DNA from: Lysobacter sp. K5869
Lineage (GTDB): Bacteria > Pseudomonadota > Gammaproteobacteria > Xanthomonadales > Xanthomonadaceae
Reading direction: 5' to 3'
Assembly: GCF_018847975.1 (NCBI RefSeq)
Contig: NZ_CP072597.1
Coordinates: 558,001-622,000 of the forward strand
DNA: 64,000 nucleotides
In this document: in pieces, positions 33,652 to 44,016 of the stretch
Layout of the letters: each line of letters starts with the position of its first letter
Numbering within the stretch: the first letter of the stretch is position 1
Translations under genes and position numbers: made by a program
The notes under the pieces: model-generated
Seen by the model: only the letters and a program-made list of their open reading frames with translations
Told to the model about the DNA's origin: nothing
Database searches by the model: none

Positions 33652-33766
33652 GGGCGGTGCGCGCGGCGGCGTTGGCTGAGATCGAAGGATAAAACAGGCG
33701 CGGATGAAACGCGGCGGAACGGCGCCGCTGCAAGCGTTTTCTCGCGCATTGGGGCGCGCGCGGCGT

Positions 33767-34477
33767 TCAGGACGAGAACAACTCTTTCCAAAAGCGCGGC
33801 CCGAGCCGGGCCATGCGCCGCAGGAAATCGAAGAACCCGGTTTCCGGACGGTCGTGGAAGCGGCGGCAACGCACCGCATACTCGCCGGCGAACATCGCGC
33901 CGAGCACGCCGTAATTGATGATGTTGGCGAACCACGACCATTGTTCCTGGGTGATCGACGGCGACGGCGCGTAGCCCAATCGCGCCAGCAAGCCGTCGGG
34001 CACGGCGATCAGCGCCAAGGCGCCGTTGGCCAGGGTCAAAAACGCCAGCACTGCCGCCCACAGCGCGGTCAGCCCGCGGGTGTAGCGATACAGCTCCGGC
34101 GCCAGCTCGCGCGGCGCGCGGCCGTACAAGGCGGCGACGATGCGGGTGATCAGCCCCTCGCGCGGCGCGCGCAGGCTGCGCGCGAACCACCACGCCAGCC
34201 AACCGTTGAACAGCACCGGCGGCGTCAGCAGCAGCATCTGCGCATACGGGGTGCGCGCCAGCGCGGCGAGCGCGGCCAGCAGCGCGGCGAAGATCGCCCA
34301 CGGCGCCGGCCGCAGCGCCAGCAGGCCGTCGACGGCGACGAAGGCGGCCAGATCGGCCAGCGCCAGCGCCGCCGGCAGGCCGCCGCCGTCGTGGCTGGCC
34401 CAGTGCGCGAGCAGCGGATAGGCGATGGCCAACAGCGCGCGCGCCGGGCCGCTGGCGCTGGAGGCGAAATCGTTCAC
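33767..34477 (-). CDS. COG4648-type membrane protein of the aryl-polyene locus
   Basis: A 236-residue integral membrane protein with about five or six hydrophobic helices (first near 12-30, last near 165-205). It ends with a short basic tail (RCRRFHDRPETGFFDFLRRM). COG4648-type membrane proteins recur in aryl-polyene and xanthomonadin clusters without an assigned reaction. It lies between the ACP gene (67 bases upstream) and the FabZ-like gene (115 bases downstream). Confidence 0.75.
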   Translation of the reverse strand: MNDFASSASGPARALLAIAYPLLAHWASHDGGGLPAALALADLAAFVAVDGLLALRPAPWAIFAALLAALAALARTPYAQMLLLTPPVLFNGWLAWWFARSLRAPREGLITRIVAALYGRAPRELAPELYRYTRGLTALWAAVLAFLTLANGALALIAVPDGLLARLGYAPSPSITQEQWSWFANIINYGVLGAMFAGEYAVRCRRFHDRPETGFFDFLRRMARLGPRFWKELFSS

Positions 34478-34544
34478 GATGGGTCGGAGTCCGGCGGGCG
34501 GCGGTCGCGCCGGACGCGCCGGCGCGGGCGAATGCAGCGAAGGA

Positions 34545-34814
34545 TCAGGCGGCGCGGTGCTGCTCGATATGGCTCGACAGCGCGCGCAGCGAGGCGAAGA
34601 TGCGGCGGTTTTCGTCGTTGTCCGAACGCAGCTGGAAGCCGTAGCGCTTGGTGATCGCCAGTGCCAGTTCCAGCGCGTCGATCGAATCCAGGCCCAGGCC
34701 GTCGTTGAACAGCGCCGCGTCCGGGTCGATCTGGTCCGGGGCCACGTCTTCCAGGTTCAGGCTCTCGACCAGCAGCTGCGCCAGTTCGCGTTCGGCAGGG
34801 CTTTGTTCAGACAT
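34545..34814 (-). CDS. Acyl carrier protein of the aryl-polyene locus
   Basis: An 89-residue carrier protein. The phosphopantetheine attachment serine is in GLGLDSIDALELALAI (Asp-Ser-Ile), preceded by the acidic helix LLVESLNLEDVAPDQIDPDA. It would hold the growing polyene chain as a thioester. It is the first gene of the minus-strand arm. The ATG of MSEQSP is chosen over an upstream ATG 36 bases earlier because carrier proteins start close to this helix. Only one ACP was found here, whereas related loci usually encode two. Confidence 0.9.
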   Translation of the reverse strand: MSEQSPAERELAQLLVESLNLEDVAPDQIDPDAALFNDGLGLDSIDALELALAITKRYGFQLRSDNDENRRIFASLRALSSHIEQHRAA

Positions 34815-35154
34815 CGTGTGTTCCGTGACAGACTTAACAAGGGGCGCCACGATCCTTCATCGGGCCGCAGCGCGCAACCATCGCTTTGCGGCAGGGTCGG
34901 GGCGGCTTCTGGCCGAAAACCGTCAAACCCTTTGGCATCAAAGGCTTGACCCGAAAAATCCGCACCTTGCGGGGTCGGGCCTGCGACCGCGCGACCGCGC
35001 TGCCGGCGCCTGCCGCGAGCTATCATTTGCGCATGAAGCCTTCCGTTTCCGTGTTCGCGACGGCCGTCCCGGTCTTCGCCGCGGCCCGCTCCGCCGAGCC
35101 GCCCGCCCCTGCCGCACTTTTGCTATACCCCGCCGCCCCGTCGCGAGGCCGGCG
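34815..35154. promoter_or_regulatory. Divergent promoter region between ACP and chorismatase genes
   Basis: 340 bases that must contain promoters for both the pigment arm (minus) and the chorismatase (plus). A TATACC hexamer at 35124-35129 lies 25 bases before the chorismatase ATG, followed by a GCGAGG ribosome-binding stretch. The middle (34900-34970) is less GC-rich and contains TTGACCCG, but no regulator site is recognisable. No coding sequence is supported here. Confidence 0.5.
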
Positions 35155-36171
35155 ATGAGCGCCGCGCCCGCGATGGTCGGCGGTCCGCACCTGGACGTCG
35201 ATTACCTCGACGCCGATCCGGCGCAGCTGCTGGCCCAGGACGACACCCTGGCCGTGTTCGGCTTCGGCCAGGACGCGCCGCACCACGACGACCCGCGCTA
35301 CCTGCGCGTGGCCCTGGAGCCCTACGGCGACCGCCGCCTGGAGCGCTGGCGCGGGGTCGGTCCGGTCAGCAGCGGCCGCGACGGCGATCTGGCCTGGTCG
35401 GAAGACGGCGCGCTGCAGTTCGGCGTGATCGAACTCGACGAACCCGAGCCGCTGCCCGGCGAGCCGGCCAACGGCGAAATCCGCCGCGCCGCCGATTACC
35501 TCTACCGCAAGCTGCTGGCGTTCACCGCGCAACGCGGCTATCCGCATCTGCTGCGGATCTGGAACTACCTCGACGGCATCACCCTCGGCCACGGCGACGA
35601 AGAGCGCTACCGCGTGTTCTGCGTCGGCCGCGCCGACGGCCTGGGCGAGTTCCCGACCGCGCGACTGCCCGCGGCCACCGCGATCGGCCGCGTCGACGGG
35701 GCGCGCCGCCTGCAGGTGTATTGGCTGGCCTCACGCACGCCCGGCGCGCCGCTGGAGAATCCGCGTCAGGTCAGCGCGTACCGCTATCCGCGCCGCTACG
35801 GCCCGCAATCGCCGAGCTTCGCCCGCGCGATGCTGCCGCCGCTGCCGGCGCAGATGCCGCTGCTGCTGTCGGGCACCGCGGCCGTGGTCGGCCACGAATC
35901 GCGCCACGCCGATTCGGTGCTGGCCCAACTCGAGGAAACCCTGGCCAATTTCGACAGCCTGCTCGGCGCCGCGCGCCAACAGCGCCCCGGCCTGCCGACC
36001 GCGTTCGGCCCCGGCTCGCGCCTGAAGGTGTACGTGCGCGACCTGCCCGACCTGCCGATCGTCGCCGCCGAACTCGACCGCCGCTACGGCGACCGCGTGC
36101 CGCGCGTGCTGCTGCATGCGGCGGTGTGCCGGCATGAGTTGCTGGTGGAGATCGATGGGGTGCATGGGTGA
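35155..36171 (+). CDS. xanB2: XanB2-like chorismatase (3-/4-hydroxybenzoate synthase)
   Basis: A 338-residue enzyme of the FkbO/Hyg5/XanB2 chorismatase family. It should convert chorismate to hydroxybenzoates, giving 3-hydroxybenzoate for the pigment starter and 4-hydroxybenzoate for ubiquinone. Features include RAADYLYRKLLAFTAQRGYPHLLRIWNYLDGI and the C-terminal VLLHAAVCRHELLVEIDG. There, Cys325 and Glu332 have the spacing of the catalytic Cys and Glu described for Hyg5-type enzymes (from memory). It is divergent from the ACP gene, matching its role as starter supplier for the adjacent locus. A terminator follows at 36282. Confidence 0.9.
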   Translation: MSAAPAMVGGPHLDVDYLDADPAQLLAQDDTLAVFGFGQDAPHHDDPRYLRVALEPYGDRRLERWRGVGPVSSGRDGDLAWSEDGALQFGVIELDEPEPLPGEPANGEIRRAADYLYRKLLAFTAQRGYPHLLRIWNYLDGITLGHGDEERYRVFCVGRADGLGEFPTARLPAATAIGRVDGARRLQVYWLASRTPGAPLENPRQVSAYRYPRRYGPQSPSFARAMLPPLPAQMPLLLSGTAAVVGHESRHADSVLAQLEETLANFDSLLGAARQQRPGLPTAFGPGSRLKVYVRDLPDLPIVAAELDRRYGDRVPRVLLHAAVCRHELLVEIDGVHG

Positions 36172-36179
36172 GTAGGAGC

Positions 36180-36375
36180 TGGAGCGGGAATGAGGGGAAC
36201 AGGGAATGGGGAATGGGTTGAACGCGGGCACGCGAACCGCTGCCTGTTTTGACGATCCGAACCCGCCCGACTACCCGCAAGAAGGCCCGCTTCGGCGGGC
36301 CTTTCCCGTTCCCGCCATTCCCCGCCCCCTTCTTTCCCGCTTCTCGATTCCCGCTTCCCGCTCCACGCTCCACGC
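36180..36375. repeat. Purine- and pyrimidine-rich intergenic tracts
   Basis: A plus-strand purine tract (about 36180-36222, units like GGGAATGGG and GGGGAACAG) is followed by a pyrimidine tract (about 36302-36375, units like TTCCCGCTT and CCATTCCCC) that can pair with it. Between them is the terminator hairpin. Such AATGGGGAA-type repeats look like noncoding intergenic sequence, and no gene is supported. Confidence 0.5.
36282..36304 (+). terminator. Terminator after the chorismatase gene
   Basis: GGCCCGC, TTCG tetraloop, GCGGGCC, then TTT: a compact stable hairpin 110 bases downstream of the chorismatase stop. Confidence 0.75.
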
Positions 36376-36378
36376 TCC

Positions 36379-36407
36379 AAAAAACGAAAGGCCCGCCTAC
36401 GCGAGCC
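36379..36407 (-). terminator. Terminator after the YadA-like gene
   Basis: On the minus strand GGCTCGC / GCGGGCC (one G-U pair) with a four-base loop is followed by TTTCGTTTTTT. It lies 30 bases beyond the stop codon of the YadA-like gene. Confidence 0.7.
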
Positions 36408-36436
36408 CTCCGCATCCCGAAGCGTCTACCCCAACC

Positions 36437-37894
36437 TCAAAGATCCACCCCGAAGCCGACGCCGCCCGAGCTCTCCGAACCGGAGAACGCGGCGCCGATG
36501 CTGATCGAAACGTTGTCGTTGATGCGGCGGCCGTAGCCGATGGCCAGACCGCTTTCGCCGTCCTGGAAGCCGGCGCCGACCGAGAGGCGGCCGCGGCCGG
36601 GCTTGGCGTAAGCGCTGTTGGCCGACATCTGCGACATCGCCGCCGACATCGCGCCGTTGCGGCGGATGCGCCGGTCGAGATCCTCGAAGCGGTCGTTCAC
36701 TTCGGCGCGGAAGTTGCCGAAGTCCAGGTTCAAACCGTTGATGCGCTGATCGGTATAGGCGTTGGCCTGCTGCACCGAGGACGCGTTGCCGGCCTGCATC
36801 TGGCGCACGTTGACCGCGTCGGTCGCGGCGGTGCCGTTGGCGACGTTGGCCACGCGCGTGCCGTTGGCGCCTTCCAAGGTCATCGTGCTCTTGGACGCGT
36901 CGTCGTAATTGGCCGACAACGCCGAACCGCCGCCGCCGCCGCCCGCCGGGCCCTGCGGCCCTTGCGGACCCTGCGGCCCTTGCGGACCCTGCGGGCCTTG
37001 CGGGCCCTGCGGACCGGCCGGGATCGCGGCGACGCGGCCGTACAGATCGGTCAGTCGGCCGTCGACCGCGCCGAACGCGGACGCGACATCGTTGAACGCG
37101 CTGCCCTGGATCGTGTACGTCGGCGGCGTGAACACGCCGCCGGCGAAGCTGGCGCCGCCGCCGAACACGCCCATGACGCGATTGAGCTGGGACAGGTTGA
37201 CCGCGTCGGTGTCCTGCGTCGCCGCGGCGACGTTGACGATCTGGCGCTCGGCGCCGGCGGCGCCGACCGAAATCGTGTTGGCGCGATCGGCGACGGAATT
37301 GTTGCCCAGCGCGACCGCGTCGTCGGCGGTGGCCTGGCTGTTGAAGCCGGCGGCGAGGCTGCGGGCGCCGCTGGCGATGTTGTTGTTGCCGATGGCGGTG
37401 GCGTCCGCGCCGCTGGCCTGGTTGCCGCCGCCCAACGCGTTGGCGCGATCGGCGGTGGCGCTGTTGCCGCGCCCCACGGCGTTCGCTCCCGCCCCATCGG
37501 CGATGTTGAAGTTGCCCAACGCGCTGGAATCGTCGATGTTGGCGAGGTTGCCGACACCCGCCGCGGTGGCATTGGCGCCGGTCGCCTGATTGCCGCGGCC
37601 CACGGCGGTGCTCGCGTCGCCCATGGCGATGTTCTGATTGCCCACGGCGGTCGAGCGCGAGCCTATCGCGGCGTTTTCATTGCCCAAGGCCTGACTGTCC
37701 GCGCCGTCGGCGATGTTGTTGTTGCCGCACGCGACGGCATTCGTGCCGGTCGCCGTGCTGCCGCCATCGTTCTCGTTGCCGGCGATGCCGTCGTTGAGGT
37801 CGCAGTTGTTGCCTGCGAGCGCCTGTCCGGGCGCGACCACGTTCAAACCGATGACGCTGGCGATGGCCAGCGCCAATAGAGTGCTGCGTTTCAT
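36437..37894 (-). CDS. YadA-like trimeric autotransporter adhesin with collagen-like tract
   Basis: A 485-residue surface protein. After the signal peptide (about 1-27) comes a head of about 14-residue left-handed roll repeats (NNNIADGADSQALGNENAAIG, STAVGNQNIAMGDASTAVG). A neck-like segment (TDAVNLSQLNRVMG) follows, then a perfect collagen-like tract at residues 294-317 (seven GPQ triplets plus GPA), a glycine run, a second neck (ATDAVNVRQMQAG), a coiled-coil stalk and the four-strand YadA anchor (GRLSVGAGFQDGESGLAIGYG to the end). It should form trimers that bind surfaces or other cells. The collagen-like insert is unusual in this class. The start at MKRST is set by the signal peptide and an AGGGGA. 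Confidence 0.9.
   Translation of the reverse strand: MKRSTLLALAIASVIGLNVVAPGQALAGNNCDLNDGIAGNENDGGSTATGTNAVACGNNNIADGADSQALGNENAAIGSRSTAVGNQNIAMGDASTAVGRGNQATGANATAAGVGNLANIDDSSALGNFNIADGAGANAVGRGNSATADRANALGGGNQASGADATAIGNNNIASGARSLAAGFNSQATADDAVALGNNSVADRANTISVGAAGAERQIVNVAAATQDTDAVNLSQLNRVMGVFGGGASFAGGVFTPPTYTIQGSAFNDVASAFGAVDGRLTDLYGRVAAIPAGPQGPQGPQGPQGPQGPQGPQGPAGGGGGGSALSANYDDASKSTMTLEGANGTRVANVANGTAATDAVNVRQMQAGNASSVQQANAYTDQRINGLNLDFGNFRAEVNDRFEDLDRRIRRNGAMSAAMSQMSANSAYAKPGRGRLSVGAGFQDGESGLAIGYGRRINDNVSISIGAAFSGSESSGGVGFGVDL
36944..37015 (-). repeat. In-frame 9-bp tandem repeat encoding (GPQ)7-GPA
   Basis: Eight consecutive 9-base units in the YadA-like gene, varying only at third codon positions. 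Because each unit is three codons, copy-number change would alter length but not reading frame. Confidence 0.9.
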
Positions 37895-38406
37895 TCCATT
37901 TTCCCCTAAGGCTGACAAGAACCGATACGGAACCGTCAAGGCATGCGTTCTGGCTGAACGGTAAGACCGCGCCCTCCCCGGCACCGGCCCGCTAACCATA
38001 AAGCGATTTTATGCACTTTTGTACCGCCAAGAAGGTGCGAATTACTTCACCGAAGCGGACGCTTTCGGAATAGCTTCGGTAACGCTGCTGCAACGCAGCA
38101 GGGAGACACTATCGGGTTGATCGAAAATCCAGCGCGCAGCGACGGCCCTACCGGCGATGACGAAAATCGCCCGACCGACGGGCGTTCGGTGCGATCCGAC
38201 TCTATCTCTCGACCGCGGCCAAGCACCGCCGCAACGCGTGTTTTTCGCCAACCGCAAAGCGGACGCGAAATCCGCGCAAACGCTCGTCGAGCCGCCGCTA
38301 CTTGAACGGCGAGCCCGCCACCGCGACCAACGGCACTTGAACCGGCGCGGCGCGCCACTAATTTTGCTAGGCGGCCGATCCGGCCGGTCAGCGGAGCGCA
38401 ACGACG
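37895..38406. other. Intergenic region upstream of the YadA-like gene
   Basis: 512 bases between divergent genes. It is visibly less GC-rich than its surroundings around 37985-38060. It contains a CATAAA-GCGAT-TTTATG dyad at 37997-38013 that could be an operator or part of the adhesin promoter. A minus-strand frame of 119 codons (38042-38401) has no family resemblance, signal peptide or ribosome-binding site and is not annotated. Confidence 0.45.
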
Positions 38407-38655
38407 ATGGGAGTGATCAGCCTGATCTGGGGCGTGGTGGCGCTGCTGTGGATGATCCTGGCGCTGATTCCCTTGCTGGGATGGGGCAACTGGTTCCTGA
38501 TTCCGTTCGCCGCCGTCGGCGCGATCATCGCCGCCATCGGCGTTTTGTTCAGCGGTTCGGGCAAGAACGGCCGCGCCAAGGCCGGCTTGATCCTCAACGC
38601 GCTCGTCATCGTCGTCGGCATCGCGCGCCTGAGCCTCGGCGGCGGCCTGATCTGA
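38407..38655 (+). CDS. Small two-helix membrane protein, unknown
   Basis: An 82-residue, strongly hydrophobic protein with predicted helices at about 4-24, 27-48 and 60-80 and a short charged loop GSGKNGRAKAG. Similar small membrane proteins (with a conserved GKNGRAKAGLILN-like loop) are widespread and uncharacterised. It starts with ATG after a CGCAACGACG leader. A half copy of the 27-bp repeat follows. Confidence 0.6.
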   Translation: MGVISLIWGVVALLWMILALIPLLGWGNWFLIPFAAVGAIIAAIGVLFSGSGKNGRAKAGLILNALVIVVGIARLSLGGGLI

Positions 38656-38684
38656 CCGTTCGCGCCGCGACTTGCGTCCGCTTC

Positions 38685-38711
38685 CTGTAGCAGCGGCGCA
38701 AGCCGCGACCG
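38685..38711. repeat. 27-bp intergenic repeat, single half copy
   Basis: CTGTAGCAGCGGCGCAAGCC followed by GCGACCG, differing from the consensus arm of copy A at two or three positions. It lies just before the convergent ABC ATPase gene and has no second arm. Confidence 0.75.
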
Positions 38712-38734
38712 CGCAACCCGCCGCCGCGACGCAG

Positions 38735-40296
<1,562 letters not shown>

Positions 40297-40300
<4 letters not shown>

Positions 40301-41163
40301 GCCGCCGCGGCCTCGGCCGGCTCGCGCGCCTGGGCCTGGCCGCGCACGTCCAGCCAATCGCGCAGTCCGTCGCCGAGAAACTGGAACGCCGCCAAGGTGG
40401 CGACCAGGAAGCCGGCGGGGAACAACAAAGTCCACGGCGCGCTGTCGAGTTCCTGCACGCCCTCGGCGAGCAGGCCGCCCCAACTCGAGGACGGCTCGTC
40501 GATCGACAAGCCGAGAAAGCCGAGAAAGCTCTCGACCAAGATCGCCTGCGGCAGGATCAGGCCGAGATAGACGAACGCCAGCGGCAACAGATTCGGCAGC
40601 ACATGCCAGCGCAAGCGCTGGCCGAAACTCGCGCCGGCCGCCTGCGCGGCGAGCACGAACGGCGCCTCGCGCAAACGCGCGGCCTCCGCGCGCATGACCC
40701 GGGCCAGATCGATCCACACGTAGCCGCCGATGGCCGCCAGCAGCAGCCACAGCGAGCGCTCGAACAAGGTCAGCAGCAAGATCACCACCAACAGGAACGG
40801 CAGCGCCGAGAACACGTCGAGCACGCGCAGCATCCAGCGCTCGACCCGGCCGCCGGCGAGCCCGGCGACCGCGCCGTAGCTAAGCCCGATCGCTAAAGCC
40901 ACTACGCTGGAGAGCAAGCCGATCCCCAGCGACAAACGTCCGCCGGCCAAAGTGCGGGCGAACACGTCGCGGCCGATGGCGTCGGTGCCGAACCAATGTC
41001 CGGCCGTCCCGGGCGCCGCCGACAGCGCGTCCCAGTCCGGCAGCACCGGACCGTAGCGGCTGAGCAACGGCGCCAGCCAGCAAGCGGCGGCGAGAACGGC
41101 GAGCACCGTCAGGCAGGTGCGGGCGAGCGGGGGCAAGGGGGCGGAAAGGCGCATCGCGGTCAT
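40297..41163 (-). CDS. Peptide ABC transporter permease (DppC/YejE-like)
   Basis: A 288-residue inner-membrane permease with about six helices and the conserved loop region RAEAARLREAPFVLAAQAAGAS, which contacts the ATPase. The N-terminal GHWFGTDAIGRDVFARTLAGGR is the hallmark of the OppC/DppC half. It normally works as a heterodimer with a DppB-type permease, which is missing from this neighbourhood. The four-base overlap with the ATPase indicates one transcript. Confidence 0.88.
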
Positions 41164-41371
41164 CGTAACGGCTCAAGCGGCCTTGCGACGCGCCCGTCGC
41201 CGCGAACCCCGCCCCGCGGATCGCCCCGCCGCCCGGCCCCTTCTTTCCCGCCCGCAGGCCCCAGACCGCTCGCCGGCCCGCCCACATTCCCCGCCGTCAT
41301 ACCCAGATAAGCCATCGCCTTTTCCCCTGCCCCCCTTCCCCGCGCCACATTTCCTACATGGTGACTGGGAA

Positions 41372-41887
41372 ATGCTGACGATGAAGGCCAAGTACGCCCT
41401 GCGCGCGATGTGCGCACTGGCGCGCGCCGAGGGCGGGCGCGCCGCGCCGGCGCCGCGCCACGGCCGGCTGCAGGCGCGCGCGATCGCCGAGCACAGCGGC
41501 GCGCCGAGCAAATTCCTCGAATCGATCCTGGTCGATCTGCGCGAGGCCGGCTTCATCCTCAGCCGGCGCGGGCAGAAGGGCGGCCACACCCTGGCGCGGC
41601 CGGCCGATCAGATCATGGTCGGCGACGTGATCCGCGCCATCGACGGCCCGCTGGCGCCGGTGCGCTGCGCCAGCGTCAGCGCGTACCAGCCTTGCGCCGA
41701 CTGCGCCGATCCCGACGCCTGCAGCCTGCGCGCGCTGATGCGCGAGGCGCGCGACGCGCTGTCGAACGTGCTCGACCGGCGCAGCGTGCGCGAGCTGGCG
41801 CTGATGCCGGACTTCGGCGCGGCGGCGATCGATCCGGTGCTGCTGGACGCGACGTTCCTGTCGGGCGAACTGGGAGACCTGTCGTGA
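41372..41887 (+). CDS. Rrf2-family transcriptional regulator
   Basis: A 171-residue regulator with an N-terminal winged helix (MKAKYALRAMCALARAEGG; IAEHSGAPSKFLESILVDLREAGFILSRRGQKGGH) typical of Rrf2/IscR/CymR. Cysteines at 99, 108, 111 and 117 form a cluster where IscR carries its iron-sulfur ligands, so metal or cluster sensing is possible. It heads a plus-strand block of sulfur-uptake genes and overlaps the next gene (GTGA), hence probably regulates sulfate uptake. A second in-frame ATG three codons on (41381) is an alternative start. Confidence 0.88.
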   Translation: MLTMKAKYALRAMCALARAEGGRAAPAPRHGRLQARAIAEHSGAPSKFLESILVDLREAGFILSRRGQKGGHTLARPADQIMVGDVIRAIDGPLAPVRCASVSAYQPCADCADPDACSLRALMREARDALSNVLDRRSVRELALMPDFGAAAIDPVLLDATFLSGELGDLS

Positions 41888-42147
41888 CCCGGGCGCGCAA
41901 GTCCGCGACCGGCGGCGCGCGCAAGCGGCCGGCGACGCAGGTCTCGACCGTGCGTTACGAAGCGCAACGCGCGCCGGAGCCCGAGATCAACATCGTCAAC
42001 CTCAGCGACAGCGAGTTCGTGCTGCTGCAAGCGCTGCGCGGACTCGGCGCGGGGCGGATCGAGGTGGTGGTGCAAGGGGCGCGGATCGTCGAGATCACCC
42101 GCAGCGAGCGGGTGGAAGTGACGGTGGCGGCGGAGTCTTGGGGATGA
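41884..42147 (+). CDS. YezD-like (DUF2292) small protein
   Basis: An 87-residue protein beginning with GTG that overlaps the regulator's stop. The N-terminal third is basic (ARKSATGGARKRP). The rest, FVLLQALRGLGAGRIEVVVQGARIVEITRSERVEV, fits the DUF2292/YezD pattern, a short domain that recurs beside sulfur-assimilation genes in many bacteria. The biochemical role is unknown. Its coupling to the Rrf2 gene and the position ahead of the sulfate transporter support a function in sulfur metabolism. Confidence 0.75.
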   Translation: MTRARKSATGGARKRPATQVSTVRYEAQRAPEPEINIVNLSDSEFVLLQALRGLGAGRIEVVVQGARIVEITRSERVEVTVAAESWG

Positions 42148-42506
42148 GGATTCGCCGCTGTCGATGATCGCCGGGTAACGGGATCTTGCGAATCGCTGGG
42201 CGCTTGAGCGCGGCCGCGGTTTCGGTCGATGCGGCGGGTTGGTGTTGACGATGCGCGGGGGCGCGTCGGGGATTTCGTTTTCGGGAGGTCGTTGACGCGC
42301 TTGGGCGCGGGGCGATTTCTGTCGGCGCGGTTTGCGGGCGTTCGCGGTGCGCGGGTACGCGTGGGGCGTCGTTGTTGGGGAGTCGTCGGGTTGCCTGGGG
42401 GCGGCTGCGATTTCTAAGAGATTTTTCTTTGTTGTTTTTTCTGCGAGTTCCGTGGTCCGTGCCACCCGGGCCCTTCCACCGTCTTTTCGATGAAAGGAGC
42501 ACACCG
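42148..42506 (+). promoter_or_regulatory. Leader/promoter region of the porin and sulfate-uptake genes
   Basis: 359 bases without a credible gene. The T-rich stretch around 42415-42445 (GAGATTTTTCTTTGTTGTTT) stands out from the GC-rich background and is a likely promoter zone. The segment just before the porin (42450-42500) can form a weak GGTCCG...CCACC hairpin. AAAGGAGC is the porin ribosome-binding site. No known riboswitch is recognised. Confidence 0.4.
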
Positions 42507-43961
42507 ATGCCAACCCAGGTCCGCCGTCCACGCCGGCCGTCCGCGATCGTGACCACCGCGCCGCTGTGGGCCGCGCTCGCCTGCGCCATGGGCCTGCCCG
42601 CGCACGCGGCCGAACTCACGGTCGAGCAATTGGCGCAACGCCTCAAGGCGATCGAGCAACGCCTGGGCACCGCCGCGCCGGCGGGCAGCGAGGACGGCGG
42701 CAATCTCGCCGACCTCGACCAACGCCTGCGCATCATCGAACGCAAGCTGGAACTGCAGGCCGAGGAAAGCGCGGCCAAGGCCGCGAGCACGCCGGTGGTG
42801 GCGCTGAGCGCGAGCAAGGGCTTGTCGATCAAGTCGCCGCCGCCGGGCGATGTCGAAGTCAAGCTCAAGGCGCTGGTGCAGGCCGACGGCCGCTTCTTCA
42901 TCGGCGACGAGACGGTGCCGCAGAACGACACCTTCCTGTGGCGGCGCATCCAGCCCAGCATCGAAGGCAGTTGGGGCAGCCTGATCGGCTTCCGCATCAT
43001 GCCGGAGTTCGCCGGCGACAGCGCCACCATCAACGACGCCTACCTCGATCTCAAGTTCGATCCGCGCGCGACGCTGCGCATCGGTAAGTTCAAGAGCCCG
43101 GTCGGCTTGGAGCGCCTGCAATCCAGCGGCTCGACCGGCTTGATCGAACTCGGCCTCGCCTCCGAACTCACGCCCAACCGCGATCTGGGCCTGCAATTGC
43201 AGGGCGAATTCGCGGGCTCGACGGTGTCGTACGCACTCGGCGTGTTCAACGGCGCGGTCGACGGCCGCGATAGCCCGACCACCAATCCCGACAACGAATT
43301 CGAGTACGCCGGGCGCATCTTCCTGGAACCGTGGAAGAACGCCGGCGGCCCGCTGCAAGGCCTGGGTTTCGGCCTCGGCGCCAGCGCCGGCGACCGCGCC
43401 GGCAGCGGCAACAATTATTTGCCGCGCTACCGCACGCCCGGACAGGCGCAGTTCTTCAACTACCGCAGCACCGTGCTCGCCGACGGCGCGACCAAGCGCT
43501 GGTCGCCGCAGCTGTACTTCTACCGCAACCGCTTCGGCCTGCTCAGCGAGTACGTCAGCTCCAGCCAGGAAGTCCGCGTCGGCGCGGCGCGCGAGGAACT
43601 CGACCACCGCGCCTGGCAAGTCACCGCCGGCGTGGTGCTCACCGGCGAGGACGCGGGCTATCGCGGCGTCGCCCGGCCTAACCAACCTTTTACCGTCGGT
43701 AGTGCAGGCTGGGGCGCGTTCGAGCTGGTCGCGCGCTACGGCCGCCTGGAGATCGACGACGCCGCGTTCCCGCGCTTCGCCGATCCCAACGCCGTCGCCG
43801 CCGCCGCGCGCTCGTGGGGGCTGGGCTTGAACTGGTACCTCACCGCCAACCTGAAGCTGGTCGCCAACTACACCCAAACCCAATTCGACGGCGGCGCCGC
43901 GGGCGGCCGCGACCGCGAGGACGAAAAGACCTTCTTCACCCGCGCCCAGCTCGCTTTCTGA
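42507..43961 (+). CDS. OprP/OprO-like outer-membrane porin
   Basis: A 484-residue porin with a signal peptide (about 1-34, ending PAHAAE). A short coiled coil follows ([18 protein letters not shown] and [19 protein letters not shown]), then a 16-strand-type barrel with [29 protein letters not shown] and a C-terminal FFTRAQLAF ending in Phe. This is the architecture of the phosphate-selective OprP/OprO family. Its place between the Rrf2/YezD pair and the sulfate-binding protein suggests it admits sulfate or another oxyanion or sulfonate (inference). The AAAGGAGC ribosome-binding site fixes the start. Confidence 0.88.
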   Translation: MPTQVRRPRRPSAIVTTAPLWAALACAMGLPAHAAELTVEQLAQRLKAIEQRLGTAAPAGSEDGGNLADLDQRLRIIERKLELQAEESAAKAASTPVVALSASKGLSIKSPPPGDVEVKLKALVQADGRFFIGDETVPQNDTFLWRRIQPSIEGSWGSLIGFRIMPEFAGDSATINDAYLDLKFDPRATLRIGKFKSPVGLERLQSSGSTGLIELGLASELTPNRDLGLQLQGEFAGSTVSYALGVFNGAVDGRDSPTTNPDNEFEYAGRIFLEPWKNAGGPLQGLGFGLGASAGDRAGSGNNYLPRYRTPGQAQFFNYRSTVLADGATKRWSPQLYFYRNRFGLLSEYVSSSQEVRVGAAREELDHRAWQVTAGVVLTGEDAGYRGVARPNQPFTVGSAGWGAFELVARYGRLEIDDAAFPRFADPNAVAAAARSWGLGLNWYLTANLKLVANYTQTQFDGGAAGGRDREDEKTFFTRAQLAF

Positions 43962-44016
43962 TTCCGCTCGCTCTTCCACACGTCCGCACTTACGCCACTT
44001 CGCACAGGATCGCCTT

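Noticed and set aside
36944..37015. CRISPR-like repeat array
   Set aside because: The 9-base units are in-frame GPQ codons in a coding sequence with no spacers. No CRISPR array or cas gene was seen anywhere in the window.
38042..38401. Minus-strand frame of about 119 codons upstream of the YadA-like gene
   Set aside because: No family resemblance, no signal peptide and no ribosome-binding site; composition is AT-richer and noncoding in appearance.
42148..42506. SAM or other sulfur riboswitch upstream of the porin
   Set aside because: No conserved core or multi-helix junction of a known sulfur-related riboswitch could be identified by eye.
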